DNA from: Pyxidicoccus parkwaysis
GTDB taxonomy: Bacteria; Myxococcota; Myxococcia; Myxococcales; Myxococcaceae
Reading direction: 5' to 3'
Length of the DNA: 64,000 nucleotides
NCBI RefSeq assembly: GCF_017301735.1
Contig: NZ_CP071090.1
Span: forward strand, 3,462,001 to 3,526,000
The translations under genes and the position numbers were made by a program. Of the stretch, positions 32,650-42,153 are shown piece by piece (the first letter of the stretch is position 1; the number at the start of each line of letters is the position of its first letter). The notes below the pieces were generated by a model. The model ran no database searches and had not been told where the DNA came from. It was given only the letters and a program-made list of their open reading frames with translations.

Positions 32650-34998
32650 ATGTCCCCCAAGAATCCCCGCACCCCAGGCATCCGCTCGTCCGTCGGTCAC
32701 TCCGGAGGCGTGCGCGCGGCGCTGCGTCCGTGGGGCCAGGCCGCGGTCGGCCTCGCGTCGGCGCTCGCCGCCACCAGCGCCGTCGCCCAGGAGCCCGCCA
32801 CCGCCCCGGTGGACCCGGCCACGCAGCCAGCGGTGCAGGTGGAGGGCGCGGAGAAGGCGGGCGCCACCGAGGCGACTCCGGCGGCTCCCCAGTCCGGCAC
32901 GGACACGACGACGCAGCCGTCCGAGCAGGGCACCGAGAACACCTTCGTGCTCCCCACCGTGAAGGTGGAGGGCGAGGCGGAGCGCGGCTATCAGGCGAAG
33001 GAGAGCAGCCTCACGCGCCTGCCGAAGCCGCTGGTCCAGACGCCGCAGACCGTCACCGTCGTCACGGAGGAGGTGCTCGAGGAGCAACAGGTGACGACGG
33101 TGCGCGAGGCGCTGCGCAACGTCTCCGGCATCACGGTGAGCGCGGGCGAGGGCGGCCGCCAGGGTGACGTCTTCATCCTCCGTGGCTTCTCCGCGCAGAA
33201 CGACATCTCCCGCGACGGCGCTCGCGACCTCGGCTGGTACTCGCGCGACACGTTCAACCTGGAGGGCGTGGAGGCCTACTTCGGTCCATCCTCCGTCCTC
33301 TTCGGCCGTGGCTCCACCGGCGGCGCCATCAACGTCGTCACCAAGAAGCCCAAGAAGACCTCCTTCCAGGAGGTCTCCCTGAGCGGCGGCACCGCGCCCT
33401 CCGGTCGCCTCGCGGTGGACCTCAACCAGGCCCTCTCCGAGGACTTCCAGCTGCGCCTCAACGCCATGGGCGAGCTGAGCAGCGCCGCGTCCCGCGACGT
33501 CGTCAAGGACAACCGTGCGGGCATCGCACCCTCGCTGCGCTACCAACTCGGGGAGAACACCACCTTCGAGGCCGACTACCTCTTCCAGCGCGAGTCCGGC
33601 GTCCCCGACTACGGCGAGCCGTACTACAACAGCTACCCCGTCTCCACGTCGCTCGACGTGCCGCGCAACTCCTTCTACGGCGTGGAGGGCGAGGACAAGA
33701 CGCGGGTGGACGCGCACGTCGCCAGCGGCCGGCTGCTCCAGCGCTTCGGTGAGGGACTGCTGCTGACGAACACGCTGCGCTTCGGGCGCGTGGACCGATT
33801 CTCCCGGCCCACGTCGCCGCGCGGCCTCACGCCGACCGTCGACCCCACCACCATCGGTCGCCAGCGCTACGAGACGGAGACGGACAACTCGTACCTCGCC
33901 AACCTCGCGGACGTGCGCGGCAACTTCGAGACGGGCTTGCTCAAGCACACCACCAACGCCGGTGTGGAGCTGACGTGGGAGAAGCGCGGCCAGGACCGCT
34001 ACAACCTCAACGCCGTGGGCCTGCCCACCGGCGCCAACCTCCCCGCGGACCTGTTCGACCCGGATCCGCAGCCGGACCTGTCCTCCGTGCAACGCGTCTT
34101 CAGCACCGCCAACACCACCCTGCAGCGCACCCTCGGCCTGTATGCCGCGGACCAGGTGGAGATCGGCAAGTACGTCGAGGTGCTCGGCTCCATCCGCTAT
34201 GACGTCTTCAACACGGACTACGTCACCACCGCGGCCACGGGCGTGAAGACGCGGTTCGAGAGCAGCGACCATCTCTTCAACTGGCGCGCGGGCCTCGTCC
34301 TGAAGCCCACGGAGAAGACGAGCGTGTACGGTATGTACGGCACGTCCGCCAACCCGTCCGCGGAGGTGGCGCAGCTCGCGGCGGACACGGTGAGCCTGGA
34401 GCCGGAGAAGAACAACATCGTCGAGGTGGGCGCCAAGGGGCAGTTCCTCGGCGACAAGCTCGGGCTGACGGGCGCGGTGTTCCGCATCACCAAGACGAAC
34501 GCGCGCGTGCCCAACACGGACCCGGACGGGCCGCCGACGGTGCTCGAGGGTGAGCAGCGCGTCCAGGGCTTCAACGTGGGCGTGGCGGGCACGGTGACGA
34601 GCGACCTGCGCGTGCTGGCCAACTACACGCTGATGGACTCCGCGATTACGGAGCACACCAACCCGTACCTCGTGGGCCAGCGGCTTCAGAACACGCCGCG
34701 CCACAGCCTCTCGCTGTGGACCACGTACCAGGTGATTGAGCATCTGTCCGTGGGTGGCGGCGCCGTCTACCAGGACGTGACGAGCGTCAGCAACCCGACC
34801 TCGGCCGCGACGCCGACGAACTACGTGCCCAACTTCTGGCGCTTCGATGCGTTCGCCAGCTACGAGTGGGACAAGGCGCAGTTCCAGCTCAACGTGTACA
34901 ACCTCACGGATACGCTCTACTACGACCAGTACTACGCGGGTCACGCCGTCCCCGCGGACGGCGTCTCCGCGCTGCTGACCGCGCGCTACCGCTTCTAG
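32650..34998 (+). CDS. TonB-dependent siderophore receptor
   Basis: The 782-residue outer-membrane receptor has a signal peptide (start [10 protein letters not shown], hydrophobic [18 protein letters not shown]). A TonB-box-like segment, [13 protein letters not shown], comes next. The plug domain follows (about 120-230; [54 protein letters not shown]), then a 22-strand barrel ending in ALLTARYRF with the C-terminal Phe used for membrane insertion. It resembles ferric-siderophore receptors of the FhuE/FpvA/PiuA group. The ligand is not predictable. The ATG at 32650 has AGGAG about 14 bases ahead. Regulation by iron through the upstream palindrome is likely. Confidence 0.93.
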   Translation: MSPKNPRTPGIRSSVGHSGGVRAALRPWGQAAVGLASALAATSAVAQEPATAPVDPATQPAVQVEGAEKAGATEATPAAPQSGTDTTTQPSEQGTENTFVLPTVKVEGEAERGYQAKESSLTRLPKPLVQTPQTVTVVTEEVLEEQQVTTVREALRNVSGITVSAGEGGRQGDVFILRGFSAQNDISRDGARDLGWYSRDTFNLEGVEAYFGPSSVLFGRGSTGGAINVVTKKPKKTSFQEVSLSGGTAPSGRLAVDLNQALSEDFQLRLNAMGELSSAASRDVVKDNRAGIAPSLRYQLGENTTFEADYLFQRESGVPDYGEPYYNSYPVSTSLDVPRNSFYGVEGEDKTRVDAHVASGRLLQRFGEGLLLTNTLRFGRVDRFSRPTSPRGLTPTVDPTTIGRQRYETETDNSYLANLADVRGNFETGLLKHTTNAGVELTWEKRGQDRYNLNAVGLPTGANLPADLFDPDPQPDLSSVQRVFSTANTTLQRTLGLYAADQVEIGKYVEVLGSIRYDVFNTDYVTTAATGVKTRFESSDHLFNWRAGLVLKPTEKTSVYGMYGTSANPSAEVAQLAADTVSLEPEKNNIVEVGAKGQFLGDKLGLTGAVFRITKTNARVPNTDPDGPPTVLEGEQRVQGFNVGVAGTVTSDLRVLANYTLMDSAITEHTNPYLVGQRLQNTPRHSLSLWTTYQVIEHLSVGGGAVYQDVTSVSNPTSAATPTNYVPNFWRFDAFASYEWDKAQFQLNVYNLTDTLYYDQYYAGHAVPADGVSALLTARYRF

Positions 34999-35027
34999 CG
35001 GACGCCCGTCCTCGAGGAGTCCTCTCC

Positions 35028-35708
35028 ATGATGCTGCACATCCCCAACGTCCTCGGCGCCGAGCAGGTAGCACGCTGCCGCGACGTCATGGAGAGGGCTT
35101 CCTGGGCCGACGGCCGCATCACCGCCGGCTACCAGTCCGGACAGGTGAAGAAGAACCTCCAGCTCCCCGAGTCCAGTCCGGAGGCGCGGGAGCTGGGGGA
35201 CCTCGTCCTGGCGGGGCTGGAGAAGAGCGCGCTGTTCATCTCGGCCGTGCTGCCGCAGCGCGTGTTCCCTCCGCTGTTCAACCGCTACGAGCCGGGCATG
35301 ACGTTCGGCTCGCACGTGGACAACGCCATTCGCAGGATTCCGGGGACGCCGGACCGCGTCCGCACGGACGTCTCCGCCACGCTCTTCATCTCCGAGCCTG
35401 ACAGCTACGACGGCGGCGAGTTGGTGGTGGAGGACACCTACGGCAGCCACGCGGTGAAGCTGCCGGCGGGAGACCTCATCATCTACCCGGCGACGAGCCT
35501 GCACCACGTCACGCCGGTGACGCGCGGCGTGCGGCTCGCGTCGTTCTTCTGGGTGCAGAGCATGGTGCGGGACGTGTCCAGGCGCGCGCTGCTCTTCGAC
35601 ATGGACACGGCCATTCAGCAGCTCACCCAGGAGGTGCCCAGGAGCCCCGCCCTGGTGATGCTCACGGGCACGTACCACAACCTCCTGAGGCAGTGGGCCG
35701 AGCCCTGA
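35028..35708 (+). CDS. PKHD-type Fe(II)/2-oxoglutarate hydroxylase (PiuC/YbiX)
   Basis: A 226-residue dioxygenase starting at [13 protein letters not shown], with GAGGAG 8 bases upstream. The 2-oxoglutarate oxygenase core has the iron ligands H-x-D in [10 protein letters not shown] and the distal His in [17 protein letters not shown], with the Arg that holds 2-oxoglutarate. [13 protein letters not shown] is the conserved double-stranded beta-helix strand. The family (PiuC, YbiX) is normally encoded beside TonB-dependent siderophore receptors and is thought to modify the siderophore or adjust iron metabolism. The receptor ends 29 bases before it, so the two form an operon. Confidence 0.92.
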   Translation: MMLHIPNVLGAEQVARCRDVMERASWADGRITAGYQSGQVKKNLQLPESSPEARELGDLVLAGLEKSALFISAVLPQRVFPPLFNRYEPGMTFGSHVDNAIRRIPGTPDRVRTDVSATLFISEPDSYDGGELVVEDTYGSHAVKLPAGDLIIYPATSLHHVTPVTRGVRLASFFWVQSMVRDVSRRALLFDMDTAIQQLTQEVPRSPALVMLTGTYHNLLRQWAEP

Positions 35709-35715
35709 GCGCGCG

Positions 35716-37446
35716 CTAGCCGCGGTCCTTGCGCACCAGCACCTTGCGGCCGCGCAGCGTCGTCTCCTTCAGCGCGGCGATGATGCGGTTGGCATCCGGC
35801 TCCGGCACCTCCACCAGCGAGAAGCTGTCGCCAATCTGGATGGCGCCGATGCGCGACGAGTCGAGCCCCGCCTCACCGGCGATGGCGCCCACCAGGTCCG
35901 CCGGCCGCATGCCCGCGCGCCGGCCCGCGCCAATCCACAGCCGGGTGATGTCCCACGACGGCGGGCCTCCGCGCCCCTTGGCGCCGCGGTCCGGACGGCC
36001 ACCGGGCCCGCCGAACTTGCCGGGTCGCTCGGGCCGGTCCTTCGGAGGGGCGACGGTGGGGATTTCCTCCTCGCTCGACTCGCGGCCCTCGTCCTGTGAG
36101 TCCTGGTAGAGCTTCAGCGCGGCGGCGGCGATGTCCATGGCGTCGAACTCCGAGGCCAGGTCCTCCACCACGCTGCGCAGGGAGTCGAGCTCGCCGGCCA
36201 CCAGCGCCTCTCGCAGCGAGGACCGCAGCAGCTCCTTCCGCTTCTCGCGCAGGTCCGCGACGGTGGGGACGGTGGACACCTCGATGCGCTGGCCGGTGAC
36301 GCGCTCGATGTTGCGCAGGAGCCGGTGCTCGCGCGGCTCCACCAGGGTGATTGCTACGCCCTCGCGGCCGGCGCGGCCCGTGCGGCCGATGCGGTGCACG
36401 TAGGCCTCCGGCGCGTTGGGCACGTCGAAGTTCACCACGTGCGACAGCCGGGGGATGTCCAGCCCGCGCGCCGCCACGTCCGTGGCCACGAGCAGGTCCG
36501 TGCCCTGCGACTTGAGCTGCTTGATGACCCGGTCTCTCTGCTCCTGCGTCATGCCGCCGTGCAGCGCGTGCGCGCGCCAGCCGCGGCCGTTGAGGGACAC
36601 GGTGAGGTCATCCACCTCGGTGCGGGTGCGGCAGAAGATGATGGCGGCGGACGGGGACTCCACGTCGAGCAGGCGGCCCAGGGTGGCAATCTTGAACGCG
36701 CGCGGGACGATGTACGCCGTCTGGCGGACGCGGGGCATCTCGCCCTGCTCCACCTTCTCGCGGGCAATCTTCACGCGCACCGGGTCGCGTAGGTGGTTCT
36801 CCGCGATGGTGGCGATGCGCGGCGGCAGCGTGGCGGAGAAGAGGGCCGTCTGCCTGTCTTCCGGCGTGCCGGAGAGGATGGCCTCCAGGTCCTCCGCGAA
36901 GCCCATGTCGAGCATCTCGTCGGCCTCGTCGAGGACGACGGTGCGCACGTCGTCGAGCTGGAGCGTGCCGCGGCGAAGGTGGTCCAGCGCGCGGCCCGGG
37001 GTGGCGACGACGACGTCCACGCCGCGCTTGAGCACGCGGAGCTGCTGGCCGATGACCTGCCCGCCGTAGAGCGGGAGCACGCTGACGCCGAGCTTCTGGC
37101 CGTAGCGGTGGATGGCCTCGGAGACCTGCATGGCCAGCTCGCGCGTGGGGACGAGCACCAGCGCGGAGGTGGTATTCGGGCGGCTCTTGCCCGGCGTCAG
37201 GTGGTGGAGCAGCGGCAGGGCGAAGGCGGCCGTCTTGCCGGTGCCGGTGGCGGCGATGCCGAGCAAGTCCTTGCCGGCGAGCAGCGGCGGAAGCGCCGCG
37301 GCCTGGATGGGCGTGGGCTCCTCGTAGCCAAGCGTGTTGAGCGCCTCGACGAGCGCGGGCTTGAGGCCCAGGGAGTCGAAGGTGGCGTTGGGAGGGGCGG
37401 CGGGAGGAGGGGGGGCTTTCACAGGCGGGGCTTGTACCACCAGCAC
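35716..37446 (-). CDS. DEAD-box RNA helicase with DbpA RNA-binding domain
   Basis: The 576-residue helicase has Q motif FDSLGLKPALVEALNTLGYEEP ahead of ATGTGKTAAFALP (motif I), PTRELA (Ia), VVLDEADEML (II), FSATLP (III), FCRTRTEVD (IV), ATDVAARGLDIP (V) and HRIGRTGRAGREG (VI). After a charged Gly/Pro linker (about 450-500) the C-terminus carries the DbpA/CsdA-type domain (RLWIGAGRRAGMRPADLVG ... LRGRKVLVRKDRG) that anchors such helicases to 23S rRNA or other structured RNA. Probable role: ribosome assembly or RNA decay in cold or stress. The start is uncertain: GTG 37446 leads into a Pro/Ala-rich tail, and another GTG is two codons later. Confidence 0.93.
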   Translation of the reverse strand: MLVVQAPPVKAPPPPAAPPNATFDSLGLKPALVEALNTLGYEEPTPIQAAALPPLLAGKDLLGIAATGTGKTAAFALPLLHHLTPGKSRPNTTSALVLVPTRELAMQVSEAIHRYGQKLGVSVLPLYGGQVIGQQLRVLKRGVDVVVATPGRALDHLRRGTLQLDDVRTVVLDEADEMLDMGFAEDLEAILSGTPEDRQTALFSATLPPRIATIAENHLRDPVRVKIAREKVEQGEMPRVRQTAYIVPRAFKIATLGRLLDVESPSAAIIFCRTRTEVDDLTVSLNGRGWRAHALHGGMTQEQRDRVIKQLKSQGTDLLVATDVAARGLDIPRLSHVVNFDVPNAPEAYVHRIGRTGRAGREGVAITLVEPREHRLLRNIERVTGQRIEVSTVPTVADLREKRKELLRSSLREALVAGELDSLRSVVEDLASEFDAMDIAAAALKLYQDSQDEGRESSEEEIPTVAPPKDRPERPGKFGGPGGRPDRGAKGRGGPPSWDITRLWIGAGRRAGMRPADLVGAIAGEAGLDSSRIGAIQIGDSFSLVEVPEPDANRIIAALKETTLRGRKVLVRKDRG

Positions 37447-37599
37447 TCGCCGGATGGTCCCGAAGAAAGCCAGTTTTGTCCCACATCTGAAATCAGTGTG
37501 TGCCCTGGGAGGGAGGGGTGAGGCTTATGGACAGGGCTGGCCTGGAGTCCGCGCTTCACTTGTCTGGCGGGGTTCAGTTTCCGCCAGGAGGGCGCGGGC

Positions 37600-38433
37600 T
37601 CAGTCCGTGATTCCCAGGGTGTAGAGGGATTCGCCCGCGAGCTCGTAGTAGGCGAAGGCGCTCCATCCCTCCTCCACGCTGGAGAGGCAGCGCACCTCGG
37701 TCTTCTTCCCGGAGGGGTGCTGGAGGGTGCCGGCGTAGTGCTGGTGGAGGTGTCCGCAGAGCACGAGCTTCGGCTGGAGGGCGTCCACGAGGAGGCGTGC
37801 GTAGTCGTTGCCCACGGCGTCGTAGCTCGGGCTGCGGCGCTGGCCCTCGAAGCGGGCGGCGTCCTCTGGGGTGATGACGCCGGAGGGCCAGTCATGGAGC
37901 AGGAGCACGTCCGCGTGTTTGAGCTCCAGGGCCTGCTCGAGGTCTCGCTCGTTGAAGTACGTGAAGTCCTTGTTGGAGACGGAGCCGAGCGCGGAGAGGG
38001 GCGGGCGCTGCTTCGTGAAGTGCTCCTCGCTGTAGACGCCGGAGAGGCCCACCACGCGCAGGCCGTGCAGGTCCATGACGCCCACGCGGCCGAGGTAGTG
38101 GCAGTGCCGGGTCAGCTCGAAGCCCTCGGGGTGGGTGTCGAGGTAGCCGTAGGGCTCGTGGTTGCCGCCGATGAAGTAGACGGGCCAGGGGAAGCCCCGG
38201 CGGAGCCTGTGGTACGCGTCGAAGTCGCCGAGGTGCCGGTACTTCGCGGGAGCCGCCATGGTAGCGAGGTCGGCCTCGTCGCGGTGCGGCTCGAAGTCAC
38301 CGACCTGGAGGACGAAGTCGAACTGCTGGTGGAAGACGTCCGTCGCGTGCCGCAGGTGGTTCACCATGCGGTTCATGTGCCCGTGGACGTCTCCCACGGC
38401 GGCGAAGAAGACCTGGGTGGCGCTCGTGGGCAT
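37600..38433 (-). CDS. Calcineurin-like metallophosphoesterase
   Basis: A 277-residue cytoplasmic phosphoesterase with all dimetal motifs: GDVHGH near the start, QVGDFEPHRDE, YFIGGNHEPYG, LLHDWPSG and LCGHLHQH. The arrangement fits metallophosphoesterases that cleave phosphomonoesters or diesters. The insert YSEEHFTKQRPPL and the GNHEPYG start resemble predicted phosphoesterases of the lariat-debranching-enzyme (DBR1-like) group, but the substrate cannot be fixed. The ATG at 38433 directly begins the conserved domain. It is divergent from the first MCE operon, with a 200-base shared promoter region in which I see no clear box. Confidence 0.88.
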   Translation of the reverse strand: MPTSATQVFFAAVGDVHGHMNRMVNHLRHATDVFHQQFDFVLQVGDFEPHRDEADLATMAAPAKYRHLGDFDAYHRLRRGFPWPVYFIGGNHEPYGYLDTHPEGFELTRHCHYLGRVGVMDLHGLRVVGLSGVYSEEHFTKQRPPLSALGSVSNKDFTYFNERDLEQALELKHADVLLLHDWPSGVITPEDAARFEGQRRSPSYDAVGNDYARLLVDALQPKLVLCGHLHQHYAGTLQHPSGKKTEVRCLSSVEEGWSAFAYYELAGESLYTLGITD

Positions 38434-38633
38434 GGCGGTTCCTGTTCACGGGACGGGTGCGAGCAGAGACGGGGCTCGGAAGTCGGGCTGACCACCTTCG
38501 AGGCCGCACACGTTACCGTCGACCATCGTTTTCCTGTGGGCGTCAACTGCGACCCTGGTGCAGTCCGTCCCGGTGGGCCGCTTGAGCATGATGGGGCGGG
38601 TGGGCCCCGGCGCGATCGCGGGCCAACCCGTCC

Positions 38634-39761
38634 ATGGACAGGTCCGCCTGCATGCCCCGCTCGAGTTCCGCCCCTCAATGGAAGATTGAACGCGCGGGAG
38701 ATGAGGTCCGTTTCGCCGGCATCTTCCGGACAGCTGACGGCACGCAAATCCTGGCGGCCTTTCGCGACGCATCGAAGAGCGCCAGCACCGTGGACCTCGA
38801 CCTCGCGGAGGTGCAGCAACTCGACTCCGGCGTGGTGATGCTCCTGCTCGGTGAGCTGGCTGCGCGTGGGGCTCGGGCAAATCTCCGGACCGGCGACCGC
38901 TTCCGACCGCTCTTCGAATTGTGCATGGAGGGCTGCGCGTGGATCAGAAAGCGGACGAGGCCGGTGGGGTTGGTCGAGCAGATTGGGCTCGGCACCACGC
39001 ATGAGGTGGCCGGGCTCGACCAGGCGCTCGAATTCGTCGGGGAGATGACCTTCGGCGCGGGTCGGCTGGTCCAGCGTGCTGCGCGCGCTCACTGGCGGGA
39101 ACTCCCGGTGCTCGTCGAACGAGCGGGCGTGGATGCACTTCCCGTCGTCCTCATCCTCAACTTCCTCCTCGGATTCGTGACCGCGTTCATGTCCGCGCGG
39201 GTGCTGGCGCTGCTCGGGGCCAACCTCCTGGTCGCCAACCTGGTCTCCATTGCCGTGACTCGGCAGCTCTCGCCGCTCATGACCGCGATCATCGTCTGCG
39301 GGCGCTCAGGCGCCGCGTACGCAGCGGAACTGGGCTCGATGCGGGTGGCGGAGGAAATCGATGCGCTGCGGACCCTGGGGCTCGAACCGTTCAGCTGGCT
39401 CGTGCTGCCCCGCGTGCTCGCGCTGATGACCGTCACACCCGTGCTCACGCTTCTCGCGGACCTGAGCGGAATCCTGGGGGGCCTCGTGGTGGCGGTGGTG
39501 AGCCTCGGCTTGACCCCGAGGATCTACTTCAACCAGACGCGGGACGCCCTCGAGCTCTGGGACATCGAGTCCGGGCTGTGGATGAGCGTCGCGTTCGCGC
39601 TCTTCATCGGACTCATCGCCTGCCAGCAGGGAATGGCGGCATCCGGTGGCGCCACGGGAGTCGGACGACGGACCACTCAAACCGTCGTCCATTCGCTTTT
39701 CGCCATCATCTTTCTCGACGCCGCGTTCACGGTGCTCTACCGCGCGTTCGGATTGTCATGA
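38634..39761 (+). CDS. STAS-MlaE ABC transporter permease (MCE system 1)
   Basis: A 375-residue inner-membrane permease with an N-terminal STAS-like domain (about 10-110; EVRFAGIFRTADGTQIL, STVDLDLAEVQQLDSG) fused to an MlaE permease. In Gram-negative Mla systems this domain is the separate MlaB subunit, so the fusion saves a gene. The permease keeps the family signature CGRSGAAYAAELGSMRVAEEIDAL, the coupling region to the ATPase, and FSWLVLPRVLALMTVTPV. It should move lipids between membranes as part of an MlaE2F2D6-type complex. The following gene overlaps its stop by ATGA. ATG 38634 or 38652 may start it; no strong ribosome site is visible. Confidence 0.9.
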   Translation: MDRSACMPRSSSAPQWKIERAGDEVRFAGIFRTADGTQILAAFRDASKSASTVDLDLAEVQQLDSGVVMLLLGELAARGARANLRTGDRFRPLFELCMEGCAWIRKRTRPVGLVEQIGLGTTHEVAGLDQALEFVGEMTFGAGRLVQRAARAHWRELPVLVERAGVDALPVVLILNFLLGFVTAFMSARVLALLGANLLVANLVSIAVTRQLSPLMTAIIVCGRSGAAYAAELGSMRVAEEIDALRTLGLEPFSWLVLPRVLALMTVTPVLTLLADLSGILGGLVVAVVSLGLTPRIYFNQTRDALELWDIESGLWMSVAFALFIGLIACQQGMAASGGATGVGRRTTQTVVHSLFAIIFLDAAFTVLYRAFGLS

Positions 39762-40552
39762 GCGAACGGGCCCATGGGACTCCTGCCGTACACGCTCCGG
39801 TGGTCGTCGCTGGACTTGCCATCGGTTGGGCGAATCGAACGCTCATCGAGAACATCTCGTTCGACGTCCACTCGGGGGAGATCTTCGCCATCCTCGGCGG
39901 GAGCGGCGCCGGAAAGTCGACCCTGCTCCGCTGCCTCGTAGGCCTCGATCCGCCTCTGAAGGGCGAGATTCACATCGAGGGCAACGGTCCGCCTGACCTC
40001 GAGCATGGACTGCCTCCGTTTGGAGTGATGTTCCAGGGTGGGGCACTCTTCGGCTCCCTCACCCTGCTGGAGAACGTGAAGCTACCGCTGGAGCAGTGGA
40101 CCCGCCTCGCGGCGCGGGACGTCGAGGAGATTGCCTACGCCAAGCTGCGCATGGTGGGGCTCGCGGACGCGGCGAATCGGCCGCCGTCGGAGCTCTCCGG
40201 GGGGATGCTGAAGCGTGCGGCGATTGCCCGGGCCCTGGCGCTGGATCCGAAATTGGTGTTCTTCGACGAGCCGTCGGCCGGCCTCGACCCGGTGACGTCC
40301 GCGGACCTGGATGACCTCATCCTCACGCTCGCACGCACGACCCAGCTCACCGTGGTGTTGGTCACACACGAGCTGGAGAGCCTGTTTCGCATTGCCGATC
40401 GGTGTCTGCTCCTCGACCAGGCTTCGAAAAGCGTGCGGGCGGTCGGAGACCCGCGCGCGTTGCGGAACAGCGCTGATCCGAGCGTGCACCAGTTCTTCAA
40501 CCCCGGTTTCGCGGTGAAGGAGCGCTCATGGCGACCCGTTCCACCTACTTGA
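39758..40552 (+). CDS. MlaF-type ABC ATPase (MCE system 1)
   Basis: A 264-residue ATPase with every catalytic element intact: Walker A GGSGAGKST, Q-loop VMFQGGALFGS, signature LSGGMLKRAAIARAL, Walker B LVFFDEPSAGLD and switch His in VLVTHELES. It belongs to the MlaF group and would work as a homodimer under the STAS-MlaE permease. Its stop overlaps the MCE gene by 25 bases, so expression is tightly coupled. These complete motifs are a useful internal contrast with the damaged ATPases of system 2 (45924-46682 and 48284-48985). Confidence 0.93.
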   Translation: MSERAHGTPAVHAPVVVAGLAIGWANRTLIENISFDVHSGEIFAILGGSGAGKSTLLRCLVGLDPPLKGEIHIEGNGPPDLEHGLPPFGVMFQGGALFGSLTLLENVKLPLEQWTRLAARDVEEIAYAKLRMVGLADAANRPPSELSGGMLKRAAIARALALDPKLVFFDEPSAGLDPVTSADLDDLILTLARTTQLTVVLVTHELESLFRIADRCLLLDQASKSVRAVGDPRALRNSADPSVHQFFNPGFAVKERSWRPVPPT

Positions 40553-41448
40553 AGCTCGGGCTCTTCGTGGTGCTCTGCGGTTGCGCGCTCGTCGCGGTGG
40601 GAATCCTCATCGGCCTCCGTCGCATCCACCGCGAGGTCGTCTCGGTCTACACGTTCTTCGACGAGTCGGTGACCGGTCTCGAGGTCGGGTCTCCTGTCCG
40701 GGCGCGAGGAGTTCCCATCGGGCAGGTCGGAGAAATCACCTTCGCTCCAGACCATCGGATGGTCTCGGTGAGAAGTGACATCGACGTCGAGGAGGTGGTG
40801 CGGCTCGGGTTTCCCTCGCCCGGCGAGAAGGGGCACATCCAGGTGCCTTCCTATGTGCGCGCCCGGCTTGCCTCGCAGGGGCTGACCGGCGGGCGCTACA
40901 TCGCCCTGGATTTCTTCGACGAGAAGACCCATCCGCCGCCCGAGCTCTCGTTTCCGCCGCCCGAGAACTACATTCCGGCCGAGCGCAGCGTGCAAAACAG
41001 TCTCGAGCAGGCCGCGAGCACGGCGATGAACGGCCTTGCATCCCTGGTGGAGACTCTCCGCTCGCAACATCTGGCCGAGCGGGTCGTGCACACGACGACC
41101 GAGGCGGACGAAGTCATGGCCCTGCTCCAACAAGTGCTGCGGAGCATCCAGCAACAGCACCTGCCGCGGCGCGCGACGGCGACGGTGGAGGAGCTCCGCC
41201 TGGCCGCGAACCGCATCAACCGCCTGCTCGATCAGATTGGCGGCGAAGCCGGCCTCATCGCGACGACGCAGCGATCGGTGGGGGCCGTCGGAGAGGCGGG
41301 CCGTCAGGCCACCGACACGACGCACAACCTGGGTGAGACGCTCGAGGAGATCCGCTCCGCCGCTGCCGCGGTCCGAACGCTCGCGGATCGGCTCGAGCGC
41401 GATCCGGACATGCTCCTGAAGGGTCGCGGCAAGGAAGAGGCGCCATGA
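40528..41448 (+). CDS. MCE/MlaD-family protein (system 1)
   Basis: A 306-residue protein with one N-terminal membrane helix (LKLGLFVVLCGCALVAVGIL) and a single MCE domain (about 38-115; VYTFFDESVTGLEVGSPVRA, GVPIGQVGEITF, YVRARLASQGLTGGRYIALD). The C-terminus, about 160-290, is a long alpha-helix with heptads (VEELRLAANRINRLLDQIGG). This fits the hexameric ring and channel that carries lipids across the periplasm. It sits between ATPase and auxiliary lipoprotein genes with overlaps on both sides. Confidence 0.92.
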   Translation: MATRSTYLKLGLFVVLCGCALVAVGILIGLRRIHREVVSVYTFFDESVTGLEVGSPVRARGVPIGQVGEITFAPDHRMVSVRSDIDVEEVVRLGFPSPGEKGHIQVPSYVRARLASQGLTGGRYIALDFFDEKTHPPPELSFPPPENYIPAERSVQNSLEQAASTAMNGLASLVETLRSQHLAERVVHTTTEADEVMALLQQVLRSIQQQHLPRRATATVEELRLAANRINRLLDQIGGEAGLIATTQRSVGAVGEAGRQATDTTHNLGETLEEIRSAAAAVRTLADRLERDPDMLLKGRGKEEAP

Positions 41449-42074
41449 ACCGCATGTGGCTCGTGGCTTTCCTGCCCGCGGCCGTGGCGGCCGGATGCGC
41501 GCTCACCTCGAAAGGGAAGCTCTTGGAGGTGAGCTGGTACACACTGGAGTTGATCCAGCCGGGAACGGCGAACCCTCAATCCGCCGGACCCGTCCTGCGC
41601 CTGGGCTACGTCCATTCCGGCGCGGACCTGGGACAGCGCATCGCGTGGGGGGACGGCGCCTACCGGATGGGCTTCTACGAAGAGCGTCGGTGGACTGAAC
41701 GGCCCGCGCAGTTCGTCACCACCGCGCTTCATCGTGCCCTCTTCGAAGCCCACGCTTTCCGGCGTGCTTCCCAGGTGACCGCACCGCAACTCGATATCGA
41801 GGTCGTCTCGCTTCAGGAGCTCCGGTCGCCGCGAGCGCATGCCGGCCGTGTGGCGCTCCATGTGCGGTTGTCGGGCGAGCGCGAGCTCCTCGACACCACC
41901 ATCGTCAGGGATGAGCCGGTGAGGGGAGGGCGATTCGAGGATGTCGTCGCGGCCATCTCCCACGCGCTCGACGATGCGACGAACGAGGTCGCTGAACGGG
42001 TCGAGGCCGCCTTGTGCGCGTCACCGGGTGTAGACGGCGTCACCGGGGCCTCTTGTCATCCGAGTAGCCCCTGA
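41445..42074 (+). CDS. ABC transport auxiliary lipoprotein (PqiC-like, system 1)
   Basis: A 209-residue product with a lipoprotein signal (LVAFLPAAVAAGC) and the fold of the ABC-type transport auxiliary component (PqiC/DUF330-like): WYTLEL near the start, the periplasmic core PVLRLGYVHSGADLG, RMGFYEERRWTERPAQFV and a C-terminal helix of the type ISHALDDATNEVAERVEAAL. In related MCE systems it rests on the outer membrane and receives lipid. The start overlaps the MCE stop by ATGA. It is the last gene of the operon, 79 bases from the convergent system 2. Confidence 0.85.
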   Translation: MNRMWLVAFLPAAVAAGCALTSKGKLLEVSWYTLELIQPGTANPQSAGPVLRLGYVHSGADLGQRIAWGDGAYRMGFYEERRWTERPAQFVTTALHRALFEAHAFRRASQVTAPQLDIEVVSLQELRSPRAHAGRVALHVRLSGERELLDTTIVRDEPVRGGRFEDVVAAISHALDDATNEVAERVEAALCASPGVDGVTGASCHPSSP

Positions 42075-42153
42075 ACCAGGGTGTATCCGCCCCGCTGGCT
42101 GCCTGCCATGTCTGCCCGGCGCCCGTTGCTTCTCGGTTTGAAATCCCTTCGCT